Shown here piece after piece: positions 8,672-17,033 of a stretch of 64,000 bases of DNA. Source of the stretch: Roseiarcus sp050012775 (lineage in GTDB: Bacteria > Pseudomonadota > Alphaproteobacteria > Rhizobiales > Beijerinckiaceae); contig JBEKGN010000025.1 of NCBI GenBank assembly GCA_050012775.1, positions 1 through 64,000 of the forward strand, in the 5' to 3' direction. Position 1 is the first letter of the stretch; each line of letters opens with the position of its first letter. The notes under the pieces were generated by a model that saw nothing but the letters and a program-made list of their open reading frames with translations, was not told the origin of the DNA and did not search any database. The position numbers and the translations under genes were made by a program.

Positions 8672-8704
8672 TGGCGTCTTCGCGCCGGGCGCGCCGCATG
8701 TTAC
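8672..8704 (-). promoter_or_regulatory. SigF-type ECF promoter for the bufBCD-like operon
   Basis: Read on the minus strand, GTAACA (8704-8699) is followed after exactly 16 nt by CGAA (8682-8679). This fits the GTAACC-N16-CGAA pattern I recall for Caulobacter SigF targets, with one mismatch. Transcription would begin near 8672, leaving about a 40-nt leader before the GTG at 8630. A matching element on the other strand drives the sigma factor gene. This is pattern recognition only. Confidence 0.6.
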
Positions 8705-8757
8705 AGGGCGTCCGAGACGAGTTTGAGAGCCGTTTGACAAATGGCGCCGCTCCGCTC

Positions 8758-8788
8758 GTAACATTTGTCGCGATGGGGCGAAGGACGA
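8758..8788 (+). promoter_or_regulatory. SigF-type autoregulatory promoter of the sigma factor gene
   Basis: GTAACA (8758-8763) is followed after 15 nt by CGAA (8779-8782). The predicted start of transcription falls at or next to the ATG at 8789, so the message may be leaderless or nearly so. It mirrors the minus-strand element at 8672-8704, which suggests that the sigma factor activates both itself and the MNIO operon. The spacing is one nt shorter than in the partner site. Confidence 0.5.
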
Positions 8789-9358
8789 ATGAGCGAGGAA
8801 CCGGCCGTCGGTCCCGGCGACGACAAATGGGCGCCGATGATGCGCGCCGCCCTGGCCGGCGACGAGGCGACCTATCGTCGGTTGCTCCAGGAGATCGGCC
8901 GCGCGGTGCGCTCGATGGCGCGAGGGGCTTTTTCGCGGATGCGGGTCGGCGACGCGGATATCGAGGATGTCGTGCAAGAGACTCTGTTGGCGATCCATCT
9001 GAAGCGGCAAACCTGGGACGGCGGCCTCAAGCTGGCGCCCTGGGTCAACGCGATCGCGCGCCACAAGATCATCGACGCGATGCGTCGGCGCGGCGCGCGA
9101 CGCTCCGAGCCGATCGAGGATTTCGAGGCGGTGCTCGCCGCGCCGGAAGCGGAGGATCCGCATCTGCGCAGCGATATCGAGCGCGTCATGCAGAAATTGG
9201 CGCCGCGTCAGCGCGACATCGTGACCGCGATCTCGTTCGACGGCCAGTCGATCGCCGCGACGGCGGCGCGGCTGTCGATGAGCGAGGTCGCCGTGCGCGT
9301 CGCGCTGCATCGCGCGCTGAAATCTCTCGCCGCGGCCTGGCGGAGCGCGACGCAATGA
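8789..9358 (+). CDS. sigF: ECF RNA polymerase sigma factor, SigF-like
   Basis: 189 residues from the ATG at 8789; a TTG start 24 nt upstream would lie inside the promoter element. Region 2 is seen as YRRLLQEIGRAVRSMA, DADIEDVVQETLLAIH and WVNAIARHKIIDAMRRR; region 4 as MQKLAPRQRDIVTAISFDGQSIAATAARL cut by linker residues, then VRVALHRALKSLA. The stop overlaps the start of the NrsF-like anti-sigma gene (ATGA), giving the standard sigF-nrsF pair. In Caulobacter this pair responds to copper, chromium and cadmium and controls MNIO/DoxX operons, and the divergent bufBCD-like operon here fits that regulon. Confidence 0.9.
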   Translation: MSEEPAVGPGDDKWAPMMRAALAGDEATYRRLLQEIGRAVRSMARGAFSRMRVGDADIEDVVQETLLAIHLKRQTWDGGLKLAPWVNAIARHKIIDAMRRRGARRSEPIEDFEAVLAAPEAEDPHLRSDIERVMQKLAPRQRDIVTAISFDGQSIAATAARLSMSEVAVRVALHRALKSLAAAWRSATQ

Positions 9359-9993
9359 AGACCGGCGATCTCATCAATTCGCTCGCGGCGGATTCGGCCG
9401 CGCCGCCGATCCATTTGGGCAGGCGGGTGAGCCTTGCCCTGGCGCTCGGCGCGGCGGTGAGCCTGACGCTGTTCATGGCCGTCCTCGGGCCGCGGCCGGA
9501 TTTCGCCGAGGCGGCGCGAACCGTCCGCTTCGATCTCAAGTTCGTCGACGCGTTGGCGCTGCTGGCGCCCTCGGTCCTGCTGTGCTGGCGGCTGATGCGG
9601 CCCGACGCGCGCCCGCGCGCGCTCGCGCTGCTGCTGGTCGCGCCCTTCGCGCTGCTCGCGGGCGCCGTCGTCGCCGAACTCGCGCTCGTTCCGCCGGACC
9701 TGTGGGGGACGCGCCTGATCGGGCGCAACTGGCTGCACTGCCTGACGCTGATCCCGCTGCTTTCGATTCCGCCGTTGACGGCGCTGATCCTCGCCATGCG
9801 CGCGGGCGCGCCGCAATATCCGGCGTTGAGCGGCGCGCTCGCGGGCGCCGCCGCGGCGGGCGTCGCGGCCTCGATCTACGCGACCAATTGCGCCGACGAT
9901 TCGCCGCTGTTCGTCGCGAGCTGGTATCCCCTCGCCACGCTGGTCGTCGTCGCCGCCGGCGCGCTCGCCGGACGGCGATTCCTGCAGTGGTGA
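9355..9993 (+). CDS. nrsF: NrsF (DUF1109) membrane anti-sigma factor
   Basis: 212 residues with a short cytoplasmic N-terminus (MKTGDLINSLAADSA) and six hydrophobic segments. The family cysteines are in place: Cys129 in NWLHCLTLIPL and Cys179 in IYATNCADDSPLF, the pair known to be needed for metal sensing in Caulobacter NrsF. It overlaps the sigma gene by four nt, so sigma and anti-sigma are made together. It is expected to hold the sigma factor at the membrane until heavy metal exposure releases it. Confidence 0.9.
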   Translation: MKTGDLINSLAADSAAPPIHLGRRVSLALALGAAVSLTLFMAVLGPRPDFAEAARTVRFDLKFVDALALLAPSVLLCWRLMRPDARPRALALLLVAPFALLAGAVVAELALVPPDLWGTRLIGRNWLHCLTLIPLLSIPPLTALILAMRAGAPQYPALSGALAGAAAAGVAASIYATNCADDSPLFVASWYPLATLVVVAAGALAGRRFLQW

Positions 9994-10000
9994 GCCGGTC

Positions 10001-10660
10001 CTATTTGACCAGCGGCTTGAGGATCGCGTTGAATTCGTTCATGCCCAGTTCGCCGCCGTAGACTTTGCCGTCGATGACGAACGTCGGCGTTCCCGAGACC
10101 TTGACCGTCGACACCGCCGTCTGCACGATCTTGGTCATCCCATCGGCCTTGGTCTTATCCTTCAGACACTCTATCGCCTTGTCGTGGGTCATGCCGGTGG
10201 GGCGCAGGGCGGCGATCAACGGTTCGAGCGGGTTGTCGACGAACGCCCATTTGTCCTGTTGCGAGAACAGAAGCTCGATCGTCGCCAACGCCTTGTCGTC
10301 GCCGACGCAGCGCGCCAGGACGAAAGCCGCGGCGTCGAGGGGATTGCGCGAAAACTCGCGGAAGATGAAACGCACTTGGCCGGTGTCGACATAGGCGGAC
10401 TTGAAGGCCGGCATCACGTTGCGATCGAACACGGCGCAATGCGGGCAGGTCAGCGAGCCGTATTCGACGACGGGAACGCCCTTGGCGTCGCCGATCGAAA
10501 GCTCGGGCAACGGCCCGGGTTGCAGCACCGTCGCCATGTCCACCGTCCCGTCCGGTTTGGGCGCGGTTTGCGCTTGCGCCGCGCCGGCGAAGGCAACCGC
10601 GAGGGCGAAGGCCGCGGCCGCGGCGCGCAGGACGAAAGACGACGAAGGCGAAGCGGTCAC
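10001..10660 (-). CDS. Periplasmic DsbA-family thiol:disulfide oxidoreductase
   Basis: 219 residues from the GTG at 10660, which has GGGAG seven nt upstream and puts a signal peptide at the N-terminus (hydrophobic ALAVAFAGAAQAQ, cleavage near AQA-Q); an ATG at 10702 would add 14 residues. The thioredoxin fold is split by the DsbA helical insert. The active site is CPHC in YGSLTCPHCAVF, and the cis-proline loop is SGTPTFVIDG. Such proteins (DsbA/DsbG/BdbD branch, often called DsbA in Rhizobiales) oxidise or isomerise disulfides of exported proteins. It converges on nrsF with only a 7-nt gap. A role in handling Cys-rich metal-stress clients would be speculation. Confidence 0.9.
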   Translation of the reverse strand: MTASPSSSFVLRAAAAAFALAVAFAGAAQAQTAPKPDGTVDMATVLQPGPLPELSIGDAKGVPVVEYGSLTCPHCAVFDRNVMPAFKSAYVDTGQVRFIFREFSRNPLDAAAFVLARCVGDDKALATIELLFSQQDKWAFVDNPLEPLIAALRPTGMTHDKAIECLKDKTKADGMTKIVQTAVSTVKVSGTPTFVIDGKVYGGELGMNEFNAILKPLVK

Positions 10661-10733
10661 GAAGAAACTCCCGGGCTCGGACGGCGCAAACGGGCGGGAC
10701 ATTGGACTCTTTCGCCGCGTGCGGCAAGAGCGA

Positions 10734-11837
10734 TCAATGCGCCAGCGCGGCCCATAGCCGCGGCTGCGCGATCGCGACGCCCGCCTGCGCGCCCAAGGCG
10801 ATCAGGCCCGCGAAACGGCGCTGCTTCTTGGCGGCGTGGTTGGTGAAGATATCTTGGAGATAATGGTCGAGGAAGGGGTTGCGGAAGCGCTCGATCACCG
10901 TCAACCGATAGGCGCGCGCCTCGGCGCCCAGCCCGATCGCGTCGAAGACGGGCAAGACTTCGCGATCATAGAGATCGTTGAGGTCGGCGAGCACGGCGGC
11001 GTCGGCGAGCAGGGCGCGCACGGTTTCGGACGGGGCGCCGCCGCGCGCCGCCCAGCCCTCGGCGAGATAGCTGTGGCCGAGATTGAGGATGAAGAGCTTC
11101 AGGCGTTCGTAAGGCTTGAGATCGTCGGTGACGACGACGCTCGCGTGACGGCAGGGCATCGCCAGGCCGCGGCGGTTTTCGACCGCCCACAGCGCATAGG
11201 GTTCGGCGACCGCCCCCGCCGGCTCCAGCGGCTCGGAAACGATGCGGTCGACGAGCGAATTGATCCAGAGACATTCATCGGCCGCCCAACGCCGGAATTC
11301 TTCGCCTAGGCCCCAGCCCTGTGCGATCTCGAGCACGAGCGCGCGCAATCGATCGCCGTTGGCCTCGACGAGTTCGCAGGGAAAGAGCGTCGGCGCGGGG
11401 CGCCCAGCGGCGAAGCGCGCATGCAGCAGCTTCGTCAGCTTGGCGGGAAACGAGCGGGGAATCGCGCCCTCGAAGCGATCGCCCGCGCTGAGTTCGTAAC
11501 CGCGGTCGCCGGTGTTCGACACGATCCAGCGCGCGTCGTCGACGAACAGCGCCTCCAGCGCGCCCCAATCGCTGTTGGCGTCGACGCCGCGCCCGATGCT
11601 GTCGACTTCGACCCATTCGTCGACGACCGCGTTTCCCGCGAGCCCGCGCACATGGACGCGGTAGGGCCGGCCCGAATTGAAGAAGGCGAGGCGGCGCGCG
11701 CTGTCCGGCGAAGCCGTCGTCTGGACGACCGCGATTTTTCCCGTTCCGTCGCCCTCTGCGAAGCCTTGGGCGACGAAAAGATCGACATGCGCCTGAAGGA
11801 AACGGCTGGTGCCGAATTGCAGGATCGGGAAGGTCAT
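10734..11837 (-). CDS. Mannitol dehydrogenase family oxidoreductase (tagaturonate reductase-like)
   Basis: 367 residues. The N-terminus ILQFGTSRFLQAHVDLFV is the NAD-binding start typical of UxaB/mannitol dehydrogenases, and the catalytic C-terminal domain shows LKLFILNLGHSYLAEGW, RFRNPFLDHYLQDI and the KKQRRFAG Lys-containing segment. UxaB reduces D-tagaturonate to D-altronate with NADH. The size, shorter than E. coli UxaB, leaves the exact hexonate substrate open. The gene directly follows (3-nt gap) the remnant of a zinc alcohol dehydrogenase of the L-galactonate/L-gulonate dehydrogenase type, whose product would be the substrate of a tagaturonate reductase, so the pair was probably a hexonate pathway. 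Confidence 0.82.
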   Translation of the reverse strand: MTFPILQFGTSRFLQAHVDLFVAQGFAEGDGTGKIAVVQTTASPDSARRLAFFNSGRPYRVHVRGLAGNAVVDEWVEVDSIGRGVDANSDWGALEALFVDDARWIVSNTGDRGYELSAGDRFEGAIPRSFPAKLTKLLHARFAAGRPAPTLFPCELVEANGDRLRALVLEIAQGWGLGEEFRRWAADECLWINSLVDRIVSEPLEPAGAVAEPYALWAVENRRGLAMPCRHASVVVTDDLKPYERLKLFILNLGHSYLAEGWAARGGAPSETVRALLADAAVLADLNDLYDREVLPVFDAIGLGAEARAYRLTVIERFRNPFLDHYLQDIFTNHAAKKQRRFAGLIALGAQAGVAIAQPRLWAALAH

Positions 11838-11840
11838 CGC

Positions 11841-12092
11841 TCAGATCTCGATCAGCGCTTTGACGACGCCGCCAGAGGGCCGCAGCCAGTGTGCGAACAT
11901 GTTCGGGGCGTCGTCGAGCGCGGCGCGATGGGTGTTCAACGCCTTGGTCGGGATTTTCCCGGCGCGCAACATCGCGAAGACCACGTCGAAATCCTCCCGC
12001 GTCGCGTTGCGGCTGCCCAGCAGCGTCGTCTCGCGCTTGACGCGCTCGACCAGCGCAAGTTCGCCGGGGCGCGGGCACAGCAACGCTCTCAC
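11841..12092 (-). pseudogene. Zn-dependent alcohol dehydrogenase with internal deletion
   Basis: The 83-residue frame joins the first ~17 residues of a medium-chain Zn-alcohol dehydrogenase (MRALLCPRPGELALVER) directly to its last ~66 residues (KRETTLLGSRNATREDF ... THRAALDDAP ... GGVVKALIEI). The whole zinc-binding, catalytic and nucleotide-binding core, roughly 255 residues in a 340-residue family, is absent, while the reading frame stays open. The tail matches the RspB/LgoD-type branch (L-galactonate or L-gulonate 5-dehydrogenase). Start is GTG at 12092, overlapping the stop of a 19-codon upstream frame. It cannot be an active dehydrogenase; it may persist only as a leader for the downstream reductase. 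Confidence 0.85.
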
Positions 12093-12547
12093 GGGGCGCC
12101 CGCCGCGCTCGCGCGTGGGCGCCGACTTTCCCCGGGGGATGCTGACATGTTAGTTTCTCCGGCCCGTTTATGCCGCAGTTTGGTCAGGAAGGAAACCCCG
12201 GCCGCTGCGCCGACGCGGGTCTGACTTTCCCTCGGCGCCCGACGGTCTCGCAAAACGAACGATGCCCCGCTCCGCTCGCGAAGGGCGATGCTTCCACGGC
12301 CAGGCGCCTCAAATGAGGGAACGCGACGCCGGCGTCGACAAATAATTAATTGTCTTTTGCAAAGGCTTGGGGCACTTGATTCGCCTCTATGCCGAGACGC
12401 GTCGCCTGAATCGCGAATCCCAAGCGGGTCGCGGTCGCCTTGGATATTCTCATCAAAGGCGCCCGGGGATGGGGTTGCGTTCGGCGAGCGCACGGCGAGC
12501 GTCTGAACTGTTTGTTCCCGAACCTCGTTTTTCTTAGGCCGGAGGGG
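12093..12547. other. Divergent intergenic region with a possible 19-codon leader ORF
   Basis: This 455-nt region separates the minus-strand dehydrogenase remnant from the plus-strand diguanylate cyclase gene. On the minus strand a tiny frame runs from ATG 12148 (GGAG about 8 nt upstream) to TGA 12089, overlapping the GTG of the remnant. An AT-rich island at about 12340-12360 (ATAATTAATTG) is the most promoter-like stretch. A longer minus-strand frame through here has no protein-like features and was not called. Confidence 0.4.
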
Positions 12548-13558
12548 ATGATCGTGGGTTCGTACTTCAAACGCGGGCTCCAATTGGCGACGATGTTCGG
12601 CATCGTCGTGCTCGGCGCCCTGATCTGGAGACAATCGACCGAGAATTCATTTGTCGAAGCCTGTGTCTTCGGGTTGATCGCTCTGGGCGTCCTGGGCGTC
12701 GGCATCAGCGAACTCAAGGGCTCGGCGGAGGCTTCGCCGTCCGGCGTCGCCGGCGAAAGCCGCCCCGATGAAAAGGCGAACCCGGCGGAGCAGCGTTTCG
12801 CCGCCGACCTGGCGATGATCGCGCGACTCCTCCACGCGCATCTCAGCGCCAATTCGAGCTATTCGGATTCCCTCATTCGCGCCAACAACGATCTGCCATT
12901 GCTGGAGAAGCCCGAGCAAATCCGCGCGGTCGTTCTTTCGCTGATCGACGAGAATCAGAAGATTCAGTCCAAGATGGGCGATCTCTCGCGGAATTTGGAC
13001 GAGTCGGTCGCCAAGATCGAGAAGCTGAGCTCCAACCTCGCCGAGGCCAACGACAAAGCTCTGCGCGATCCGTTGACCGCGCTCGGCAACCGCCGCTTCT
13101 TCGATCAGAAGCTCGATCAGGCTCTTCTCGAAGCGCCCGAATCGAGCGAATTGTGCCTCGTGATGTGCGACCTCGATCGGTTCAAGACGATCAACGACAA
13201 GTTCGGCCATCCCGTCGGCGACATGGTGCTGAAGCTGTTCAGCGAAATTCTGTCGAACAACATCAAGGGCCAAGATACGGTCGCGCGCGTCGGCGGCGAG
13301 GAGTTCGCGATCATTTTCCCGGACACGCGGGCCGTCGACGCCGCGATCGTCGCCGATCAGATTCGCAAGCAGCTCGAAGCGAAGAAGTGGGTGGTCGGTT
13401 CGAGCGGCGCCCCGCTGGGCACGGTCACCGCCTCGTTCGGCGTGGCGCGGTTGCGCGCCGAGGAAGGCGCGGCGGGCCTGTTCAAGCGCGCCGACGAAGC
13501 GCTTTACAGAGCCAAGGCCGGGGGCAGGAATCGCGTCGCCCTCGAGGCGGAGAGGTGA
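12548..13558 (+). CDS. Membrane-anchored diguanylate cyclase (GGDEF)
   Basis: 336 residues from the ATG at 12548; a GTG two codons later is better spaced from the GGAGG. Two membrane segments (about 11-28 and 36-54) precede a linker, then a coiled-coil stretch (about 130-172) and a GGDEF domain (about 173-335). Active-site residues are intact: DPLTALGNRRFF, CDLDRFKTINDKFGH, and ARVGGEEFAIIF (GGEEF at 249-253). The inhibitory I-site expected as RxxD five residues upstream reads KGQD, so feedback inhibition by c-di-GMP may be weak. It makes c-di-GMP from GTP. The gene stands alone. Confidence 0.9.
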   Translation: MIVGSYFKRGLQLATMFGIVVLGALIWRQSTENSFVEACVFGLIALGVLGVGISELKGSAEASPSGVAGESRPDEKANPAEQRFAADLAMIARLLHAHLSANSSYSDSLIRANNDLPLLEKPEQIRAVVLSLIDENQKIQSKMGDLSRNLDESVAKIEKLSSNLAEANDKALRDPLTALGNRRFFDQKLDQALLEAPESSELCLVMCDLDRFKTINDKFGHPVGDMVLKLFSEILSNNIKGQDTVARVGGEEFAIIFPDTRAVDAAIVADQIRKQLEAKKWVVGSSGAPLGTVTASFGVARLRAEEGAAGLFKRADEALYRAKAGGRNRVALEAER

Positions 13559-13733
13559 CGAGTCGCGGCGACCGCCGCGCTCGATAAGCTCAAGAAGGAA
13601 GCGGCGCTGTAAATCGTCTCGTCCGGTTTTTCCCGGCGAGGCCTCGCCGCACGGCCCCGGCCGACCGCCTCGACTCGTCGAATTGGGCCTCTATGATCGG
13701 AAGGCGGATAAACCCTACTGGAGCCCCTAGGTC

Positions 13734-14900
13734 ATGAGCGCCGACGTCGAAGCCAGCGCCAGGACGATCCTGCAACGCCTGATCGCGTTCGACAGCGTGA
13801 GCGACCGATCGAACCTGCCGCTGGTCGATTACGTCGAGGGCTATTTTCACGGCCTCGGCGTGCCCACTTCGCGCGCGCCCAACGCCGCGGGCGACAAGGC
13901 GGCGCTGCTGGCGACGGTCGGGCCGATGGCCGCGGGGGGCGTCGTCCTCTCCGGCCACACCGACGTCGTGCCGGTCGAGGGCCAGATCTGGAGCGGCGAT
14001 CCCTTCCGCTTGCGCGAAATCGACGGACGCCTCTACGGGCGCGGCGCCTGCGACATGAAGGGCTTCGACGCCGTCGCGCTGGCGATGGTCCCCGTCTTCC
14101 AGGCGGCCGGACTCAAGCGCCCGATTCATATCCTGCTCAGCTACGACGAAGAAACGACCTGCCTGGGCTCGCTCGACGTCATCGCGAGGTTCGGGCGGGA
14201 GACGCCGCGTCCCGGCTTGGTCATCGTCGGCGAGCCGACGATGATGACGGTCGCCGACGCGCATAAGGGCGTGGCGACGTTTCGCACGCTCGTCACCGGC
14301 TTCGAGGCTCATTCGGCCAAGCCCGCGCTCGGCGCCAATGCGGTGGCGATCGCCTGCGACATCGTCAGCGAAATCGGCCGCCTGGCGCGTGAGTTCGAGG
14401 CGCCGGAGAAGCTCGATCCGCGATTCGATCCGCCCTATTCGACCTTGCACGTCGGCATGATTCGCGGGGGAAACGCGCGCAACATCCTCGCGCGCGAATG
14501 CGTGTTCCACTGGGAGTTCCGCGGCCTGCCCGGCGTCGCCGCGGCCACGGCGGCGGGGCTGGTGCAAGCCTATGTCGACGCAGTCGCGCTGCCGCGCCTG
14601 ACGCGCTTCGTCAGCGGTCCGAGCATCGAGACGATCCTGGAAGTCGACGTGCCCGGGCTCGCGGCGAAGGACAACGAACAAGCGATGACGCTGGCGCTTC
14701 GGCTGACCCGATCCAACCATTCGATTGCGGTGTCCTTTGCCACCGAAGCCGGACATTTCCAGCGCGCCGGGCTGCCGACGGTCGTCTGCGGCCCCGGCTC
14801 GATCGATCAGGCCCACAAGCCAGACGAATTCCTCGCCGCCTCGCAGCTGTCGGCCTGCGTGGCCTTCATGCGCGGATTGGCGGACGAATTATCGCGCTGA
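13734..14900 (+). CDS. argE: Acetylornithine deacetylase
   Basis: 388 residues, full length for the M20 metallopeptidase family. Metal ligands and catalytic residues are seen in VVLSGHTDVVPVEG, GRGACDMKGFDAVALA, SYDEETTCLGS, VIVGEPTMM, and near the end GPGSIDQAHKPDEF. The dimerisation lid domain runs from about residue 180 to 290 with FEAHSAKPALGANAV and GGNARNILARECVFHWEFR. It removes the acetyl group from N2-acetylornithine in arginine synthesis. Its 3' end overlaps the convergent carA gene by 12 nt, an apt neighbour because carbamoyl phosphate also feeds arginine. Confidence 0.92.
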   Translation: MSADVEASARTILQRLIAFDSVSDRSNLPLVDYVEGYFHGLGVPTSRAPNAAGDKAALLATVGPMAAGGVVLSGHTDVVPVEGQIWSGDPFRLREIDGRLYGRGACDMKGFDAVALAMVPVFQAAGLKRPIHILLSYDEETTCLGSLDVIARFGRETPRPGLVIVGEPTMMTVADAHKGVATFRTLVTGFEAHSAKPALGANAVAIACDIVSEIGRLAREFEAPEKLDPRFDPPYSTLHVGMIRGGNARNILARECVFHWEFRGLPGVAAATAAGLVQAYVDAVALPRLTRFVSGPSIETILEVDVPGLAAKDNEQAMTLALRLTRSNHSIAVSFATEAGHFQRAGLPTVVCGPGSIDQAHKPDEFLAASQLSACVAFMRGLADELSR

Positions 14901-16142
14901 GGGCGAGGCGCCCGAGGCCGCTTTCGCCGCGGCCATCGAATCGACGAAGCGGCGGAACAGATAATGGCTGTCGCGCGGCCCCGGCGAAGCCTCCGGGTGA
15001 TATTGCACGGAGAAGGCCGGACGATCGCTCAGCGCGATGCCGCAGTTCGAGCCGTCGAACAGCGAGACATGGGTCTGCCTGGCGTTGGCGGGCAGACTCG
15101 CGACGTCGATCGCGAATCCATGGTTCATCGACACGATCTCGACCTTGCCGGTGGTGAAATCCTTGACGGGATGATTGGCGCCGTGATGGCCCTGCGGCAT
15201 TTTGATCGTGCGCGCGCCGACAGCCAGTCCGAGCATTTGGTGGCCGAGGCAAATTCCGAACAGGGGGACGCGCGTCTCGAGCAGCGCGCGGATCGTCGGC
15301 ACGGCGTATTTGCCGGTTTCCGCGGGATCGCCCGGCCCGTTCGACAGGAAGACGCCGTCCGGTTTGAGCGCGAGAATGTCCTCGGCCGAAGCCGTCGCGG
15401 GCACGACCGTCACCGCGCAGCCGCAATCGCTGAGCAGCCGCAAGATGTTGCGCTTAATGCCGTAGTCGATCGCGACGACGCGATAATCGGCGCGCTCGCG
15501 CGTTCCATAACCGTGTTCGAGCGTCCAGCTCGTCTGATCCCAGTCGTAGCGCTGGGCCGAGGTGACGGAGGGCACGAGGTCCATGCCGTCGATCCCCGGC
15601 CAGGCCGCCGCCTGCGCCGCGAGCGCGGCGCGATCGAATCGGCCCTCGGGATTATGGGCGATGACGGCGTTGGGCATGCCGGATTGACGGATCATCGCGG
15701 TCAGGGCGCGCGTATCGACGCCGGTGAGGCCGATGATCCCGCGCGCTTTCAACCAGTCGTCGAGGCGGCGCGTGGCGCGGTAGTTCGAGGCCTCGCCGAT
15801 CTCGGCGCGAAAGATCGCGCCGCGCGCGCCCGCCGACGCCGCCAGATTGACGGTCTCGATATCCTCGTCGTTGGCGCCGACGACGCCGATATGCGGGAAG
15901 GTGAAGGTGATGATCTGCCCGGCGTAGGAGGGATCGGTGAGGATTTCCTCGTAGCCGGTCATCGCCGTGTTGAAGCACACTTCGCCGACCGCGGAGCCGG
16001 TCGCCCCGACGCCAAAGCCTTCGATCGTCTGGCCGTTGGCGAGCATCAGCAGCGCGGTCGGCCGCCGCGCGCTCCATCCCTGGCGGGTCGCCTCGCCTTG
16101 AACCGAGCCCGCCGTTTGATTAAGACTTGTTGCGTCTGACAT
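14889..16142 (-). CDS. carA: Carbamoyl-phosphate synthase small subunit
   Basis: 417 residues. The N-terminal CPSase small-chain domain is marked by CFNTAMTGYEEILTDPSYAG and the C-terminal class I glutamine amidotransferase domain by FLSNGPGDPA, LFGICLGHQMLGLA (nucleophile Cys) and SVQYHPEASPGP (His/Glu of the triad). It hydrolyses glutamine and channels ammonia to CarB for carbamoyl phosphate, the precursor of arginine and pyrimidines. carB is not in the window. Divergent from the yqeY gene with a 74-nt shared upstream region. Confidence 0.96.
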   Translation of the reverse strand: MSDATSLNQTAGSVQGEATRQGWSARRPTALLMLANGQTIEGFGVGATGSAVGEVCFNTAMTGYEEILTDPSYAGQIITFTFPHIGVVGANDEDIETVNLAASAGARGAIFRAEIGEASNYRATRRLDDWLKARGIIGLTGVDTRALTAMIRQSGMPNAVIAHNPEGRFDRAALAAQAAAWPGIDGMDLVPSVTSAQRYDWDQTSWTLEHGYGTRERADYRVVAIDYGIKRNILRLLSDCGCAVTVVPATASAEDILALKPDGVFLSNGPGDPAETGKYAVPTIRALLETRVPLFGICLGHQMLGLAVGARTIKMPQGHHGANHPVKDFTTGKVEIVSMNHGFAIDVASLPANARQTHVSLFDGSNCGIALSDRPAFSVQYHPEASPGPRDSHYLFRRFVDSMAAAKAASGASPSAR

Positions 16143-16216
16143 GAGCCTGTGCTTAAGCGCCCGCGGCGCCGCGCGTCAAGCCGAACGGGACCGCGGCCGA
16201 CCCCTTTAGAGGACCC

Positions 16217-16684
16217 ATGGCCGAATCGATTGCAATGCGCGACGCGGTGGCGACGCAAATGAAGGCGGCGATGAAGTCGGGCGACAAGGTCCGGGTCGGC
16301 GCGCTTCGCCTCATGATGGCGGCGCTCAAGGAGCGCGAAATCGAAGCGCGCGGCGCCGGCAAGATCGTCAGCCGCGCCGACGAATTGGCGCTGCTGACGA
16401 AAATGGTCAAATCGCGCCAGGAATCGCTCGCCATTTACCAGCAGGCCGGACGCGATGATCTCGCCGCTCAGGAAAGCGCGGAAATAGCCGTGATCGGCGA
16501 ATTCCTGCCCAAGCAGATGGCCGAGGCGGAAGTGACCGCCGCGGCCAAGGCGGCGGTCGCCGCCACCGGCGCCGCCAGCCTCAAGGACATGGGCAAGGTC
16601 GTCGCCGCGCTCAAGGAGAGCTATCCCGGCCAGATGGATTTCGCCAAGGCGAGCGCGATCGTGAAGGCCCTGTTGACGAGCTGA
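16217..16684 (+). CDS. yqeY: GatB/YqeY domain protein
   Basis: 155 residues, the normal length for stand-alone YqeY. Recognised from MRDAVATQMKAAMKSGDK, VGALRLMMAALKEREIEARG, LLTKMVKSRQESLAIYQQAG and EIAVIGEFLPKQMAEAEV. The fold equals the C-terminal tRNA-binding tail of GatB, and a role in tRNA-dependent amidation is assumed but unproven. AGAGGA stands before the ATG. Placement next to carA is common in alphaproteobacteria. Confidence 0.93.
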   Translation: MAESIAMRDAVATQMKAAMKSGDKVRVGALRLMMAALKEREIEARGAGKIVSRADELALLTKMVKSRQESLAIYQQAGRDDLAAQESAEIAVIGEFLPKQMAEAEVTAAAKAAVAATGAASLKDMGKVVAALKESYPGQMDFAKASAIVKALLTS

Positions 16685-16772
16685 CCGGCGCCCGTTCCCT
16701 TGCTTCCAGCCCCGCCGCGCGCCACATAGATTTTCGCAAGGCGCCCCTTTCCCGTCCTTTCGGAGTTCCGCG

Positions 16773-17033
16773 ATGCCTCAGACCCGCAGCCGCCTGTTCG
16801 ACGATTTCTCGCGCCTGATCACCGATGCGGCCGGGCTCGCCGACGGCGCGCGGCGCGAGGTCGAAACACTCGCCAAGAGCCAACTCGAGCGCCTGATGGC
16901 GGGCATGGATTTCGTTTCGCGCGAGGAATTCGACGCCGTGCGCGATATGGCCGCGCTCGCCCGCGCCGAGAACGAAAAGCTCGAAGCCCGCCTCGCCGCG
17001 CTCGAGGCCAAACTCGCCCAATCCAATCCCTGA
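16773..17033 (+). CDS. ubiK: UbiK/BMFP domain accessory factor
   Basis: 86 residues: an amphipathic first half (RLFDDFSRLITDAAGLADG) followed by the coiled-coil BMFP motif (MDFVSREEFDAVRDMAALAR, then ENEKLEARLAALEAKL). This is the YqiC/UbiK family, trimeric coiled-coil proteins that help aerobic ubiquinone synthesis by binding UbiJ and lipids. Function is by family; nothing in the neighbourhood adds to it. Confidence 0.88.
   Translation: MPQTRSRLFDDFSRLITDAAGLADGARREVETLAKSQLERLMAGMDFVSREEFDAVRDMAALARAENEKLEARLAALEAKLAQSNP

Noticed and set aside
8631..8699. Upstream ATG extension of the MNIO gene
   Set aside because: The ATG overlaps the -35-like element of the proposed promoter, the added residues are Arg-rich and foreign to the family, and GTG 8630 has a better ribosome binding site.
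8605..8790. Search for a DUF2282 bufferin precursor gene near the MNIO operon
   Set aside because: No small frame with signal peptide and the paired Cys motifs was found on either strand.
12089..12634. 181-codon minus-strand frame
   Set aside because: Low-complexity, no homology that I recognise, and it runs over the diguanylate cyclase start; only its last 19 codons are preceded by a ribosome binding site.
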